Source of the DNA: Campylobacter lari subsp. concheus
GTDB taxonomy: Bacteria > Campylobacterota > Campylobacteria > Campylobacterales > Campylobacteraceae
NCBI RefSeq assembly: GCF_008245025.1
Contig: NZ_CP043426.1
Coordinates: forward strand, 62,001 to 126,000
Length of the DNA: 64,000 nucleotides
Direction: 5' to 3'
Made by a program: the position numbers and the translations under genes. Under the pieces are notes generated by a model that was not told the DNA's origin, searched no databases, and saw only the letters and a list, made by a program, of their open reading frames with translations. Positions 54,298 through 64,000 of this stretch are shown piece by piece. Numbering within the stretch: position 1 is the stretch's first letter; each line of letters begins with the position of its first letter.

Positions 54298-55710
54298 TTA
54301 AGCTTTTCTTTTCTCTGTCATGTGAGGATTTAACATATTTTCTGGTGTTAAAATTCTTTCAATTTCTTCTTTTGGAAGATATCCTCTTTCAAGACAAATA
54401 TCGCCAACTGCTTTACCGGTTTCCAAAGCTTCTTTAGCAATACTAGCAGATTTTTCATATCCTAAAATAGGATTAAATGCTGTAACAATACCGATTGAGT
54501 TAAGTACAGATTGTTTGCATGCTTCAGGATTTGCTGTCAAGCCTCTTACAGCTTTTTCGGCTAGAGATTTCATTGCATTTTCAAGCAATACTATAGAGTT
54601 AAATAAGCCATAAGCAATACCTGGTTCAAATGCATTAAGTTCGAATTCTCCTCTTTCAGAGCAAAGCATAATAGTAACATCATTTCCTATAACTTCATAG
54701 CAAGCTTCACCTACTGCTTCACAAATTACTGGGTTTACTTTACCTGGCATGATAGAACTACCTGGTTGCATTTTTGGTAGATTAATTTCACCTAAGCCGC
54801 ATCTTGGACCTGAATTCATTAATCTTAAGTCGTTTGCAATTTTAGATAATCTTACTGCTGCAGTTTTTAATGCACCGCTTACATGTACAAAGTCAGCTGT
54901 ATCTTGAGTTGCAGCGATAAAATCTTCAGCTGGTTTAAATTCAACACCAGTAATTTCTTTTAATTTTTTCTCAACCACAAATTTGTAATCAGGATGACAG
55001 TTAATTCCTGTACCAATAGCTGTTGCACCAAGATTTAAATAACTCATTGACTCACGAGCTGCTGTGATTTTTTCAATATCACTTTTAATATAGCTAGCAA
55101 AAGCGTTGAAAGTATTTCCTAAAGTAGTAGGGACTGCATCTTCAAGCTCAGTTCTACCCATTTTAATGATATCTTTGTATTCTTTAGCTTTAGCTTCTAA
55201 TTCAGTTTTTAAAAGTTCCATGGCTTTTAAAAGATCAGTAAGTTTTGCATAGGTAGCCACTTTGATTGAACTTGGATAAGTGTCATTTGTAGATTGACCT
55301 AAATTTGTATGATCATTTGGATGAAGATATTGGTATTCACCTTTTTTGTGTCCCATACTTTCAAGAGCAATATTAGTGATAACTTCATTAGTGTTCATGT
55401 TTGTACTAGTACCAGCACCACCTTGGATCATATCTACTACGAATTGATCTAAAAATTCACCAGCAATCAATCTATCGCAAGCTTTAGCAATAGCATCAGC
55501 TTTGTTAGCATCAAGAACTCCAACTTCTTTGTTAGCAAGAGCAGCTGCTTTTTTAACTTGAGCGAAAGCTTTTACAAAATAAGGATAATCTTGTAATCTT
55601 CTGCCACTCATATGGAAGTTTTCTAGTGCTCTAAAAGTTTGCACTCCATAATAAACCTCGTCAGAAATTTCTAACTCGCCAATAAAGTCGTGTTCTTTTC
55701 TTGTTCCCAT
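54298..55710 (-). CDS. aspA: Aspartate ammonia-lyase
   Basis: 470 residues. It converts L-aspartate to fumarate and ammonia, feeding fumarate respiration and the TCA cycle. The superfamily signature is GSSIMPGKVNPVICEAVGE; MGRTELEDAVPTTLGNTF and DHTNLGQSTNDTYPSSIKV are also present. It heads the aspA-dcuA operon; AAGGAG lies just before the ATG on the minus strand. Together with the periplasmic asparaginase it allows asparagine and aspartate to serve as carbon and electron-acceptor sources. Confidence 0.96.
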   Translation of the reverse strand: MGTRKEHDFIGELEISDEVYYGVQTFRALENFHMSGRRLQDYPYFVKAFAQVKKAAALANKEVGVLDANKADAIAKACDRLIAGEFLDQFVVDMIQGGAGTSTNMNTNEVITNIALESMGHKKGEYQYLHPNDHTNLGQSTNDTYPSSIKVATYAKLTDLLKAMELLKTELEAKAKEYKDIIKMGRTELEDAVPTTLGNTFNAFASYIKSDIEKITAARESMSYLNLGATAIGTGINCHPDYKFVVEKKLKEITGVEFKPAEDFIAATQDTADFVHVSGALKTAAVRLSKIANDLRLMNSGPRCGLGEINLPKMQPGSSIMPGKVNPVICEAVGEACYEVIGNDVTIMLCSERGEFELNAFEPGIAYGLFNSIVLLENAMKSLAEKAVRGLTANPEACKQSVLNSIGIVTAFNPILGYEKSASIAKEALETGKAVGDICLERGYLPKEEIERILTPENMLNPHMTEKRKA

Positions 55711-56094
55711 GATGTACTCCTTGTGGGTTTTATTTAAGTTTTGTTTATAAACTTAATGAGTATTATATAACAATTTTTTATAATAGTTTCATAAATTTTT
55801 CTGAATTTATCAAAAATCAATAAAAATATATAAAATAAATTAGAATATTGATATTCATTTTATAAATATAGTGCTTTTTTGGTAGATATTTGATGTTTGT
55901 AGAGTTTATTATTGCTTTTATTGTTTATTTTTAAAAAGTTTATATTGATTTTTTGTATAATTTTAAAATTTATAAAAGACAAAAAGATTATTAATTTGAT
56001 AAATTAAATTTGAAAGTTTTACTAAGTTAACTAGTTTACTAATTAATCCCTGCTTTTATATCAAACTAAACCCATTAAGGGTTTAGTTAATTAT
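55711..56094. other. 384-bp interval between the chemoreceptor and aspA
   Basis: No gene is seen. The right-hand side toward aspA (55711-55860) should contain the minus-strand aspA promoter; a palindrome GAATATTGATATTC at 55843-55856 could be an operator. The rest is AT-rich. A hairpin at 56064-56088 belongs to the chemoreceptor gene. Confidence 0.55.
56064..56088 (-). terminator. Terminator of the chemoreceptor gene
   Basis: A perfect 10-bp stem, AACTAAACCC (56064-56073) and GGGTTTAGTT (56079-56088), with a 5-nt loop, lies six bases after the minus-strand stop. A short T run (TTTGATAT) follows. Confidence 0.7.
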
Positions 56095-58068
56095 TTAAAA
56101 CTTTTTCTTCCTAGCATCTTCTAAGATATCACTAGCTATTTTATTTACATTGTCAGCTACTATAGCACTATCATTAGCTATTTTTAAATTCTCTTGAGTT
56201 ACATGATCAATTTGTGCTACAGCATCATTAATTTGAGTAATACCTGTAGTTTGTTCTTTAATACTCTCACCCATTTCATTAATAGATTGAACTAAGATAT
56301 TAGTATTAGCTTCTATTTCACCTAAAGACTTTTGAGTTCTTTCTGCTAGGTTTCTAACTTCATCAGCAACAACAGCAAAGCCACGTCCATGTTCACCTGC
56401 ACGTGCTGCTTCAATAGCTGCATTTAATGCAAGTAGATTAATTTGATCTGCTATATCTCCAATAATAGAAGTAACATTTTTAATCTCTTCACTTTGAGCA
56501 ATTACTTCACTAGTTTTATGAGATACATTTTGCATAGAAGAAGTAATCTCTTCTAATGCCGCTGCTGTTTCTTCTAAAGAAGAAGCTTGACTTGAAGAAG
56601 AATCTGTTAAGTTCTTAACAGCACTTTGTAATTTACCACTTTCACTAGCAAGTAAGTTAGCAAATTCAGATGATTGTCTTAGCATAGCTACGATTTCTTT
56701 ACCTAATACATTGGTTGTTACTTCAACTCCACCTTTAGCATTAGCAACTTCTGTTGTAAAGTCTAATGCTTTATAACTATCAAATACTCTATTGATTTCA
56801 TTCATATTAGAACCTACTTTTTGTTCTAATACATTAAGCATTTCATTTAATACATTTTTTAATTCTATTAATTGAGGATTAGCAGGCATTGCATTAATTC
56901 TTGCTGTTAGATTACCACTTTCTATTTCTCTAGCAGTTTCTACTGATTGTTCTACAGCTTTAGTATCTTGTTCTAATGCATTTTTAGTTTTAGTGATGTT
57001 TTCGTTGATAGCTTTTGCCATAGCACCAAGCTCATCATTTGTTTTAACATCTATCATAGCTGAGTCTTTGGTTTTATGATTGATGAAGTCAAAGAAAGAG
57101 TTGAGGCCGGTTTGGATTTTTTGGAGTGGTGAGATATAATAAGATATAATAAAATAAAGTAGTATTATACTTAATATAACCATTACTGTAACAGCTATAG
57201 TTTGAATTGAAGCTGTTTTAAAAATTGGTTCATTAATTATATCAGCACTTTCTGTACTACAAACAAGATATGAAGAAATTTGAGCACAAATTCCTAATCT
57301 TTCTTTATTTTTTAAACCATATTCAAAAAAAGTATAATCTCCATTTTTTTTATACGCATTTAATACAGGAGTGTGGTCTACAGAAGGATCCAATAGTTGT
57401 TTATTTTTCGCAACAAATACTTTTCCATTATGATCAAATAAGAAACTATTTCCAGGCATAGATTCAAAGTCTTTTTGAAGATCTTTAATTGGAATATCAA
57501 TCCCTATAACACCAATAAATCGATTATCTTTATAAATTGCTTTTGTATAAGTTATAACATACTGATTTGTTGCTTTATCTATATAAGGAGTAGTGATAAA
57601 TACGTTATTGGTCTTCTTAGCTTCTATGAACCAAGATCTTGTTCTGGTATCATAATTCATAGCTTTACCATAAATTCCAACATTTCTATTTTTTTGGTCA
57701 CTATTGTTGTCACTAACAATATTTTCACCGTTATCTAAACCTATAAAAACAGCTAAAACTCCCGAGGCTTTTCTATAAGATTTTAAAGTTGATCCAATGT
57801 TTTCAATTAAAGCTTCTTCAGAGTTTAATTTTTCGTATGGATGCTCCAAAATACTTTTTTCTAAATTTGTAATTAAATTTGTATTAATATCTCTGAAAGT
57901 TTCTAAAGAAATTTTAGCAACTTGTAGAATATCATTTTGCCTTTTTAATTCATTGGAATATAGAAAATTTTTAGTAAAATAAAAACTTAGTATACCTAGA
58001 ATAATCAAGCATAAAGCCGCAAATAAATTTGCTACTAACGATAATTTTATTTTTAAACTACTAAGCAT
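56095..58068 (-). CDS. Methyl-accepting chemotaxis protein with periplasmic Cache sensor
   Basis: 657 residues from the ATG at 58068, which has GGAG seven bases upstream; an ATG four codons earlier lacks a site. A membrane helix at about 9-31 is followed by a dCache_1-type periplasmic domain (about 50-280), with [20 protein letters not shown] and [18 protein letters not shown], and then a second helix (about 288-312). HAMP and signalling parts follow, with the tip [20 protein letters not shown]. Cache sensors of this type bind amino acids or organic acids; the ligand is not known. This is a transducer-like protein (Tlp) of campylobacter. Confidence 0.92.
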   Translation of the reverse strand: MLSSLKIKLSLVANLFAALCLIILGILSFYFTKNFLYSNELKRQNDILQVAKISLETFRDINTNLITNLEKSILEHPYEKLNSEEALIENIGSTLKSYRKASGVLAVFIGLDNGENIVSDNNSDQKNRNVGIYGKAMNYDTRTRSWFIEAKKTNNVFITTPYIDKATNQYVITYTKAIYKDNRFIGVIGIDIPIKDLQKDFESMPGNSFLFDHNGKVFVAKNKQLLDPSVDHTPVLNAYKKNGDYTFFEYGLKNKERLGICAQISSYLVCSTESADIINEPIFKTASIQTIAVTVMVILSIILLYFIISYYISPLQKIQTGLNSFFDFINHKTKDSAMIDVKTNDELGAMAKAINENITKTKNALEQDTKAVEQSVETAREIESGNLTARINAMPANPQLIELKNVLNEMLNVLEQKVGSNMNEINRVFDSYKALDFTTEVANAKGGVEVTTNVLGKEIVAMLRQSSEFANLLASESGKLQSAVKNLTDSSSSQASSLEETAAALEEITSSMQNVSHKTSEVIAQSEEIKNVTSIIGDIADQINLLALNAAIEAARAGEHGRGFAVVADEVRNLAERTQKSLGEIEANTNILVQSINEMGESIKEQTTGITQINDAVAQIDHVTQENLKIANDSAIVADNVNKIASDILEDARKKKF

Positions 58069-58389
58069 TAATGTCTCCATAATTTTAAATTTTTTAAATT
58101 TTAGAACTTAAAATTAAATTTTTTATTAATATTTTGGTTTTTTTTAAAAGTCTTTTTCATTGATGTTATATTTAGATTAAATAAGTTTTTTTGAGCTATT
58201 TTATCAAAACATTTGTTTTACTTTTTAAGTAAATAATATGAATTTTATTTTAAAGTGTTATTGATAAAATTATTTTGTTTAGTCATTACACAAACCTCAT
58301 TTTTTGCTTTCTAAGCATTTATTAATTGTATAAATTTAAATTTTTTTATAAATTTCAAAAAATAACATTAGCTTTTCAGATTTTCTATA
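58069..58389. other. AT-rich interval upstream of the chemoreceptor gene
   Basis: About 320 bases between the end of the DUF493 gene and the start of the chemoreceptor, both minus strand. The sequence is extremely AT-rich with many T runs. I see no gene and no convincing RpoN or FliA site; a minus-strand sigma-70 promoter is expected close to 58090-58150. Confidence 0.5.
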
Positions 58390-58653
58390 TTATAATACAA
58401 ATTTGGCTTTGCTTTTTAATTGATTAAAGATATTTAAACGATCGCTTTTGCTATCAACATAAACACTTAAAAGATAACTTTTGTATGTTCCTTGTTTACT
58501 AGTATTTGAGATTTTGTATTTAAATTCTCTTTCATTAAGTATTTGAGTAAAAACTTCTAAGGCATCAACCCCAGCTTCAAAAACGACTTTATAATCCCAA
58601 AAAGTAGGGTAATTTATAATAGGTTCTTTTTTAAGATCGCATATATTTACCAC
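58390..58653 (-). CDS. DUF493 (YbeD-like) small protein
   Basis: 87 residues. The pattern of a ferredoxin-like fold, with [20 protein letters not shown] after the N-terminal strand and [20 protein letters not shown] in the centre, matches the DUF493 family. Its biological role is unclear, with ligand-sensing proposed from the ACT-like fold. It overlaps the end of moaC by 23 bases and is translationally coupled to it. Confidence 0.85.
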   Translation of the reverse strand: MVNICDLKKEPIINYPTFWDYKVVFEAGVDALEVFTQILNEREFKYKISNTSKQGTYKSYLLSVYVDSKSDRLNIFNQLKSKAKFVL

Positions 58654-59104
58654 TTTTTCCTCCTTCTTTGCTTTCTAAAACTATATTAGTAATTTGCATG
58701 CTTTTATCAATAGCCTTAACCATATCATAAATAGTTAAAAGCCCAATGCTAACAGCAGTTAAGCTTTCCATTTCAACTCCGGTTTTTCCTTCGCATTTTA
58801 CGATTACAAAAAGTTTAAAAGAATATTCTTCTTTGTTTTCTTCTATGTGAGTTTGTACTTTTGAAATCATTAAAGGATGACACATTGGAATGAGATTTGA
58901 AGTTTGCTTAGCTCCCATGATAGCTGCTGCGATGGCAGTTTGTAAAACAGGTCCTTTTTTAGCTTTATTTTCGATAATAGCTTCAAATGCTTCTTTACTC
59001 ATGTATATTTTACCACTTGCACAAGCTTCTCTTTGGGTAATATCTTTTTGACTTACATCTACCATTTTGGGATGATTTTTTTCATCTAAATGTGTTAAAT
59101 TCAT
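58631..59104 (-). CDS. moaC: Cyclic pyranopterin monophosphate synthase MoaC
   Basis: 157 residues. It makes cyclic pyranopterin monophosphate in molybdopterin synthesis, with MoaA. The active-site motifs are [12 protein letters not shown] and [16 protein letters not shown], plus the invariant Asp-Met-Lys in [13 protein letters not shown]. It overlaps the DUF493 gene and is divergent from the small acidic protein gene. Molybdoenzymes such as formate dehydrogenase and nitrate reductase would use the cofactor. Confidence 0.95.
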   Translation of the reverse strand: MNLTHLDEKNHPKMVDVSQKDITQREACASGKIYMSKEAFEAIIENKAKKGPVLQTAIAAAIMGAKQTSNLIPMCHPLMISKVQTHIEENKEEYSFKLFVIVKCEGKTGVEMESLTAVSIGLLTIYDMVKAIDKSMQITNIVLESKEGGKSGKYMRS

Positions 59105-59191
59105 ATTTTTCCTTAAGTAAAGTTTGAAAAATTATACCAAAATGTATATTTTTATATTAAAATACTACTAAAAAATTTTAAAGGATTTGTA

Positions 59192-59353
59192 ATGGCTTAT
59201 GATGATGAAGAATTTGAAAATTACGATGATGAAATGTATGATGAAACAGATGATGATACTTATGTAAACAATCAAAGATCGTATAATTATGATGATGATG
59301 ATTATGAATACGATGATGATTATAGTGATGATGATACTTATGAGATGGATTAA
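59192..59353 (+). CDS. Small highly acidic protein
   Basis: 53 residues starting MAYDDEEFENYDDEMYDETD. More than half are Asp or Glu and about a quarter are Tyr, with only one Arg and no Lys; the predicted charge is strongly negative. Such composition predicts an unstructured polypeptide, or one that binds metals or basic proteins. AAAGGA at 59180-59185 precedes the ATG. It is two bases before the MFS gene and probably co-transcribed. I recall a highly acidic protein at the same place in C. jejuni (Cj0251c), which supports it being a real gene. Function unknown. Confidence 0.85.
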   Translation: MAYDDEEFENYDDEMYDETDDDTYVNNQRSYNYDDDDYEYDDDYSDDDTYEMD

Positions 59354-59355
59354 GA

Positions 59356-60666
59356 GTGAGTAAAAATCTTAGTAAAAAAGATATAAAAGTTTTAGGTCTT
59401 TCTTCTTTGGGAGGGACTTTAGAATTTTATGATTTTATCATTTTTGTATTTTTTGCAAGTTATATTTCTAAAAATTTCTTTCCTGAAAATTTAAGTCCAT
59501 TTTGGCAAATGTTTAATACTTATGGAATTTTTGCTGCAGGATATTTGGCTAGACCACTTGGCGGTATAGTTATGGCTCATTTTGGCGATAAATTTGGTCG
59601 CAAGAAAATGTTTATGCTTAGTATTTTGCTGATGGTTGTGCCAACTTTTATGCTCGCTTTTATACCTGCTTATGAAAGTATAGGATATTTATGTATAGTA
59701 TTTTTAGTGTTTGTAAGGATTTGTCAAGGTATAGCTATAGGCGGGGAATTGCCTGGTGCTTGGGTTTTTGTGTTTGAGCATGCTCCAAAGGGTCAAAAAC
59801 GCACTTATCTTGGAATTTTAACAGCTTCTGTGGTAGGTGGAATTTTACTTGGTAGTTTTGTGTTTTTGATGATGAATAAACTTTTCACGCAAGAAGAGCT
59901 TTATGAGTGGGCTTGGAGAATTCCATTTTTTCTGGGTGGAATTTTTGGGATTATTTCTGCATATTTGCGTAAATTTTTAAGAGAAACTCCTGTTTTTGAG
60001 AAAATGAAAAAAGATAAAGCCTTAGAAAAATTTCCTTTAAAAGAAGTGTTTAAAAAGGCTAAACTAGGTATAGTACTTTCTATGTTAATAACTTGGGTTT
60101 TAACTGCTTGTATTGTTGTGATGATTTTAATCATACCTTCTTTTATGGCAAAAATTTTAAGTATTGATGCAAGCATTCAAACTTATATGCAAATGCTTGG
60201 TATAGTTGTACTTGTAATTGGTTGTATATTAAGTGGAATTTTGGCTGATAAAATAGGTATGGTAAAAGCTTGTGTGATTTTTTCATTAGGATTTTTCTTA
60301 ACTTGCTTGTTTTATTTTAATACTCTTTATACCAAAATACCTGATTTTAATACAGTGAGTGTGTATTATTTGTCTGCTTGTTTTTTTGCTGGAGTGATGA
60401 ATTTTTGCCCTTTAATGATGAGTGAAGTATTTGATGCTAAGATTAAATTTTCAGGACTTAGTTTTTCATATAATATAGCTTATGCATTGGCCGGTGGTTT
60501 TACCCCGCAACTTGCTCTATTTTTACACACCATTGCTTTAGGAAATTTAGAAAATATTGCTCGTTTTTCTTTGGGATTTTATATGCTAGCTATGGCTATA
60601 ATCTCACTTTTTTCTGCTTTGATGTTTAAATATCTTAGTAATACCCAACGCACATACTCTCAGTAA
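59356..60666 (+). CDS. MFS transporter, MHS type, paralogue of the 13.1-kb gene
   Basis: 436 residues from a GTG at 59356, two bases after the acidic gene. Twelve helices; KNLSKKDIKVLGLSSLGGTL at the N-terminus, ARPLGGIVMAHFGDKFGRKK and GIAIGGELPGAWVFVFEHAP mark the metabolite:H+ symporter branch. Substrate unknown. It overlaps the convergent minus-strand gene by 32 bases. Confidence 0.87.
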   Translation: MSKNLSKKDIKVLGLSSLGGTLEFYDFIIFVFFASYISKNFFPENLSPFWQMFNTYGIFAAGYLARPLGGIVMAHFGDKFGRKKMFMLSILLMVVPTFMLAFIPAYESIGYLCIVFLVFVRICQGIAIGGELPGAWVFVFEHAPKGQKRTYLGILTASVVGGILLGSFVFLMMNKLFTQEELYEWAWRIPFFLGGIFGIISAYLRKFLRETPVFEKMKKDKALEKFPLKEVFKKAKLGIVLSMLITWVLTACIVVMILIIPSFMAKILSIDASIQTYMQMLGIVVLVIGCILSGILADKIGMVKACVIFSLGFFLTCLFYFNTLYTKIPDFNTVSVYYLSACFFAGVMNFCPLMMSEVFDAKIKFSGLSFSYNIAYALAGGFTPQLALFLHTIALGNLENIARFSLGFYMLAMAIISLFSALMFKYLSNTQRTYSQ

Positions 60667-61111
60667 TTTTAATACGCTTTTCCAAAGGAGTAGGGCTAAA
60701 AAAATGGCATTTTTCGATGTAAATATTATAATTATAATCTAGCTTTAAAAGATCGTAAAATGCCTTTAAATTTACAAATTTAACTCCACACACTTCTTTT
60801 ATATCTAAGATTTTATAAATTTGAGAATTATTTTTTTCTACTAAATGAGATGGGGCTAAAGTGGTAAATGAGCAAAAAGCACTTGCTAACACGTAGCCGC
60901 TTAAATTTTCACATTTTTGTATAAGGTGTTGATGTTTTTTTAAAATACTTTTTTTGTTTAAAAATATCACCCTTGTGCCTTGATAGCGTGCTGCTTGAAC
61001 ATTTTTCCAAAATTTGTAGGCGTTTTTAGAGATATTTGCTAATTGATGCAACTGCACATTTAAGACATAATCATCTAAGAATTGATTAGGTGGTAAAATA
61101 GTATAAGTCAT
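60635..61111 (-). CDS. Conserved hypothetical protein
   Basis: 158 residues, basic, mixed alpha/beta in character, without a signal peptide or membrane helix. The C-terminal part contains FFSPTPLEKRIKITESMCVG. I do not recognise a domain. It is convergent with the MFS gene (32-base overlap) and divergent from ctb. An equivalent follows the MFS gene in C. jejuni (recalled as Cj0249). Confidence 0.7.
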   Translation of the reverse strand: MTYTILPPNQFLDDYVLNVQLHQLANISKNAYKFWKNVQAARYQGTRVIFLNKKSILKKHQHLIQKCENLSGYVLASAFCSFTTLAPSHLVEKNNSQIYKILDIKEVCGVKFVNLKAFYDLLKLDYNYNIYIEKCHFFSPTPLEKRIKITESMCVGYY

Positions 61112-61222
61112 AGTTTTTTTCTTTAGTTTTGTTTTTGAAATTATACTAAAAATTGATTTTTGTTTATATTTTTAATTTATAAATTTAATACAATAAGTAA
61201 AAATTATTTTTTAAGGAAAAGC

Positions 61223-61606
61223 ATGAAATTTGAAACTATTAATCATGATGGTATAAAAAAACTTATGAGTGTTTTTTATGCAAAGGTTAGAGTGGATAAA
61301 GATTTAGGGCCTATTTTTAATGAAAAAATCGGCACAGATGATGAGAGTTGGAAAAAGCATAAAGAAAAAATAGCAAGTTTTTGGGCAGGGATGTTTTTAG
61401 CTGATCCAAGTTATAGTGGTTCACCTTTGAGAGCCCATCATGAATTACCTCCATTTCCAAGAGAATTTTTTGATATTTGGCTTAATCTATTTGATGAGAG
61501 TTTGCAAGAAGTTTTTGAAGATGAACCAAGAAATATCATTATGGAAAGAGCCAGAATGATAGCTCAAAGATTTCAAATGATTATTTATGATCATAGATTT
61601 GCTTAA
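61223..61606 (+). CDS. ctb: Group III truncated haemoglobin Ctb
   Basis: 127 residues from the ATG at 61223, with AAGGA at 61212-61216; an upstream start would add 21 residues not in the family. Ctb is a cytoplasmic haem protein that binds oxygen with high affinity and is induced by nitric oxide through NssR. Group III features are GLN/aromatic distal residues near the N-terminal half and GSPLRAHHELPPFPREFFD with the haem-ligand His and FDIWLNLFDE (Trp G8). No second globin (cgb) is in the window. Confidence 0.93.
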   Translation: MKFETINHDGIKKLMSVFYAKVRVDKDLGPIFNEKIGTDDESWKKHKEKIASFWAGMFLADPSYSGSPLRAHHELPPFPREFFDIWLNLFDESLQEVFEDEPRNIIMERARMIAQRFQMIIYDHRFA

Positions 61607-61623
61607 GAGTTTAAAAACTCTTA
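61604..61623. terminator. Bidirectional terminator between ctb and cgpA
   Basis: TAAGAGTTT (61604-61612) pairs with AAACTCTTA (61615-61623), overlapping both stop codons. Confidence 0.6.
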
Positions 61624-62293
61624 GCGATAGTTAAATGTATGTAAGTTTTCACTATGTGAATATTTATAACTATATTTTCCATCAAGATATATTACCAAAC
61701 GATAATATCCTTTATGTGAACCAAATACAACTTTTCTAACTTGTGCTGTATTAACTTGCAGCGTTTTGGTGTTGAAATTTTGTTTTTTAGCAAAATCTAT
61801 AATAATTTTAGTAGGATCACCTATAGATAGATGTCTTAGTATTTTATCCTGGGTTTTGATATTGATTTTGTTATTGTAAAAACCAAGAGAAATAAAATTA
61901 TAAATATTTCCACTAAAAAGCGGTGTTTCTATATTTAAAGTAGTGTTATTTTCTTCTGTTTTTGAGTTTTTATTTCCTTGTTTTTGTGGCACGGTTACAG
62001 ATACATCAAGTATAGGCGTGGCATTTGGACTTTTAGTTTTTATAAATGAGTAGGTATCATGCCAGTTAATACTTTTGTATATATCTAGAGTGGTTTGCTC
62101 TTCAGAGCCATCAAGGTTAATGTAAGTAATGGTAATATTTTTTAAAATTCTCGCATCAGAATTAAAGTTAAAATCTTGCCTTTGAAAAGGACTAAGTTTT
62201 GCAAATTCGGTATTTTTTTGTTCTATATTATTATCAAAAGGATTATCTTTTGCATTTAAAAATACACAAGAAAGTAAAAACAATATAAAAAAT

Positions 62294-62304
<11 letters not shown>
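61621..62304 (-). CDS. cgpA: Periplasmic AMIN-domain-like protein, likely CgpA
   Basis: 227 residues. Signal peptide MRIKFFILFLLSCVFLNA. The C-terminal part (about 125-227) has FSGNIYNFISLGFYNNKINI and VFGSHKGYYRLVIYLDGKYS, fitting an AMIN-type envelope-binding domain. Two overlapping campylobacter N-glycosylation sequons (D/E-x-N-x-S/T) occur at E117-x-N119-x-T121 and E118-x-N120-x-T122, matching the known glycoprotein CgpA, whose gene is near eno-recA in C. jejuni (Cj1670c). It overlaps the FtsB-like gene by 11 bases. Confidence 0.8.

Positions 62305-64000
<1,696 letters not shown>

Noticed and set aside
61160-61222. Longer N-terminus for ctb
   Set aside because: The extra 21 residues are not in group III globins and the good ribosome site is at 61212-61216.

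Overview
The window is a 64-kb, strongly AT-rich piece of an epsilonproteobacterial chromosome, almost certainly a Campylobacter. Evidence is the flgE hook gene with a sigma-54 promoter, the docA/docB pair, the rrc desulforubrerythrin, the iamA/iamB transporter operon, the group III truncated haemoglobin, the recA-eno-cgpA order and the dcuA-aspA pair. Gene content and order fit the C. lari group better than C. jejuni, but this is inferred from recalled gene orders and no search was run. Nearly all of it is core chromosome with tightly packed genes. No integrase, transposase, phage gene or CRISPR array was found.

Layout. 1-1.7 kb: end of the spc ribosomal operon (rpsE, rplO, secY). 1.8-9.5 kb: murI, a periplasmic asparaginase, rrc, a DNA glycosylase, rnhB, an old-yellow-enzyme oxidoreductase and the serine catabolism pair sdaC-sdaA. 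9.6-14.4 kb: map, then docB/docA and an MHS-type transporter on the minus strand. 14.5-17.9 kb: infA, rpmJ and the alpha operon (rpsM, rpsK, rpsD, rpoA, rplQ). 18-23.9 kb: a seven-gene his operon lacking hisC. 23.9-27 kb: flgE enclosed by 88-nt inverted repeats. 27-38 kb: a drug-efflux MFS gene (minus), then a long plus-strand run from an NFU protein through murE, ispA and tkt to a Mla/Iam lipid-transport operon. 38-48 kb: sodC, an AraC regulator, ung, an OmpR-type two-component system with a His-rich periplasmic protein, mutY and a radical SAM protein.

48-53 kb is the least ordinary part. An intimin/invasin-type inverse autotransporter gene is cut off exactly at the 3' end of a tRNA-CAT gene. 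Its signal peptide is out of frame by one base, and it has a nine-G tract at its start. Next to it is an intact ktrA beside a ktrB broken by four frame disruptions. 53-64 kb: dcuA-aspA, a Cache-type chemoreceptor, moaC and neighbours, a second MHS transporter preceded by a 53-residue very acidic protein, the haemoglobin ctb, and cgpA, an FtsB-like gene, eno and the end of recA.

Metabolic logic: asparaginase, aspartase, DcuA and serine dehydratase/SdaC form the amino-acid and dicarboxylate economy typical of asaccharolytic campylobacters. Rrc, SodC, DocA and Ctb cover oxidative and nitrosative stress. Two chemoreceptors, FlgE and the inverse autotransporter remnant are the surface and motility parts. 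The main candidates for new biology are the inverted-repeat-bounded flgE segment, the tRNA-truncated phase-variable invasin, the two-component/His-rich protein cluster, and several hairpins that bury ribosome binding sites.
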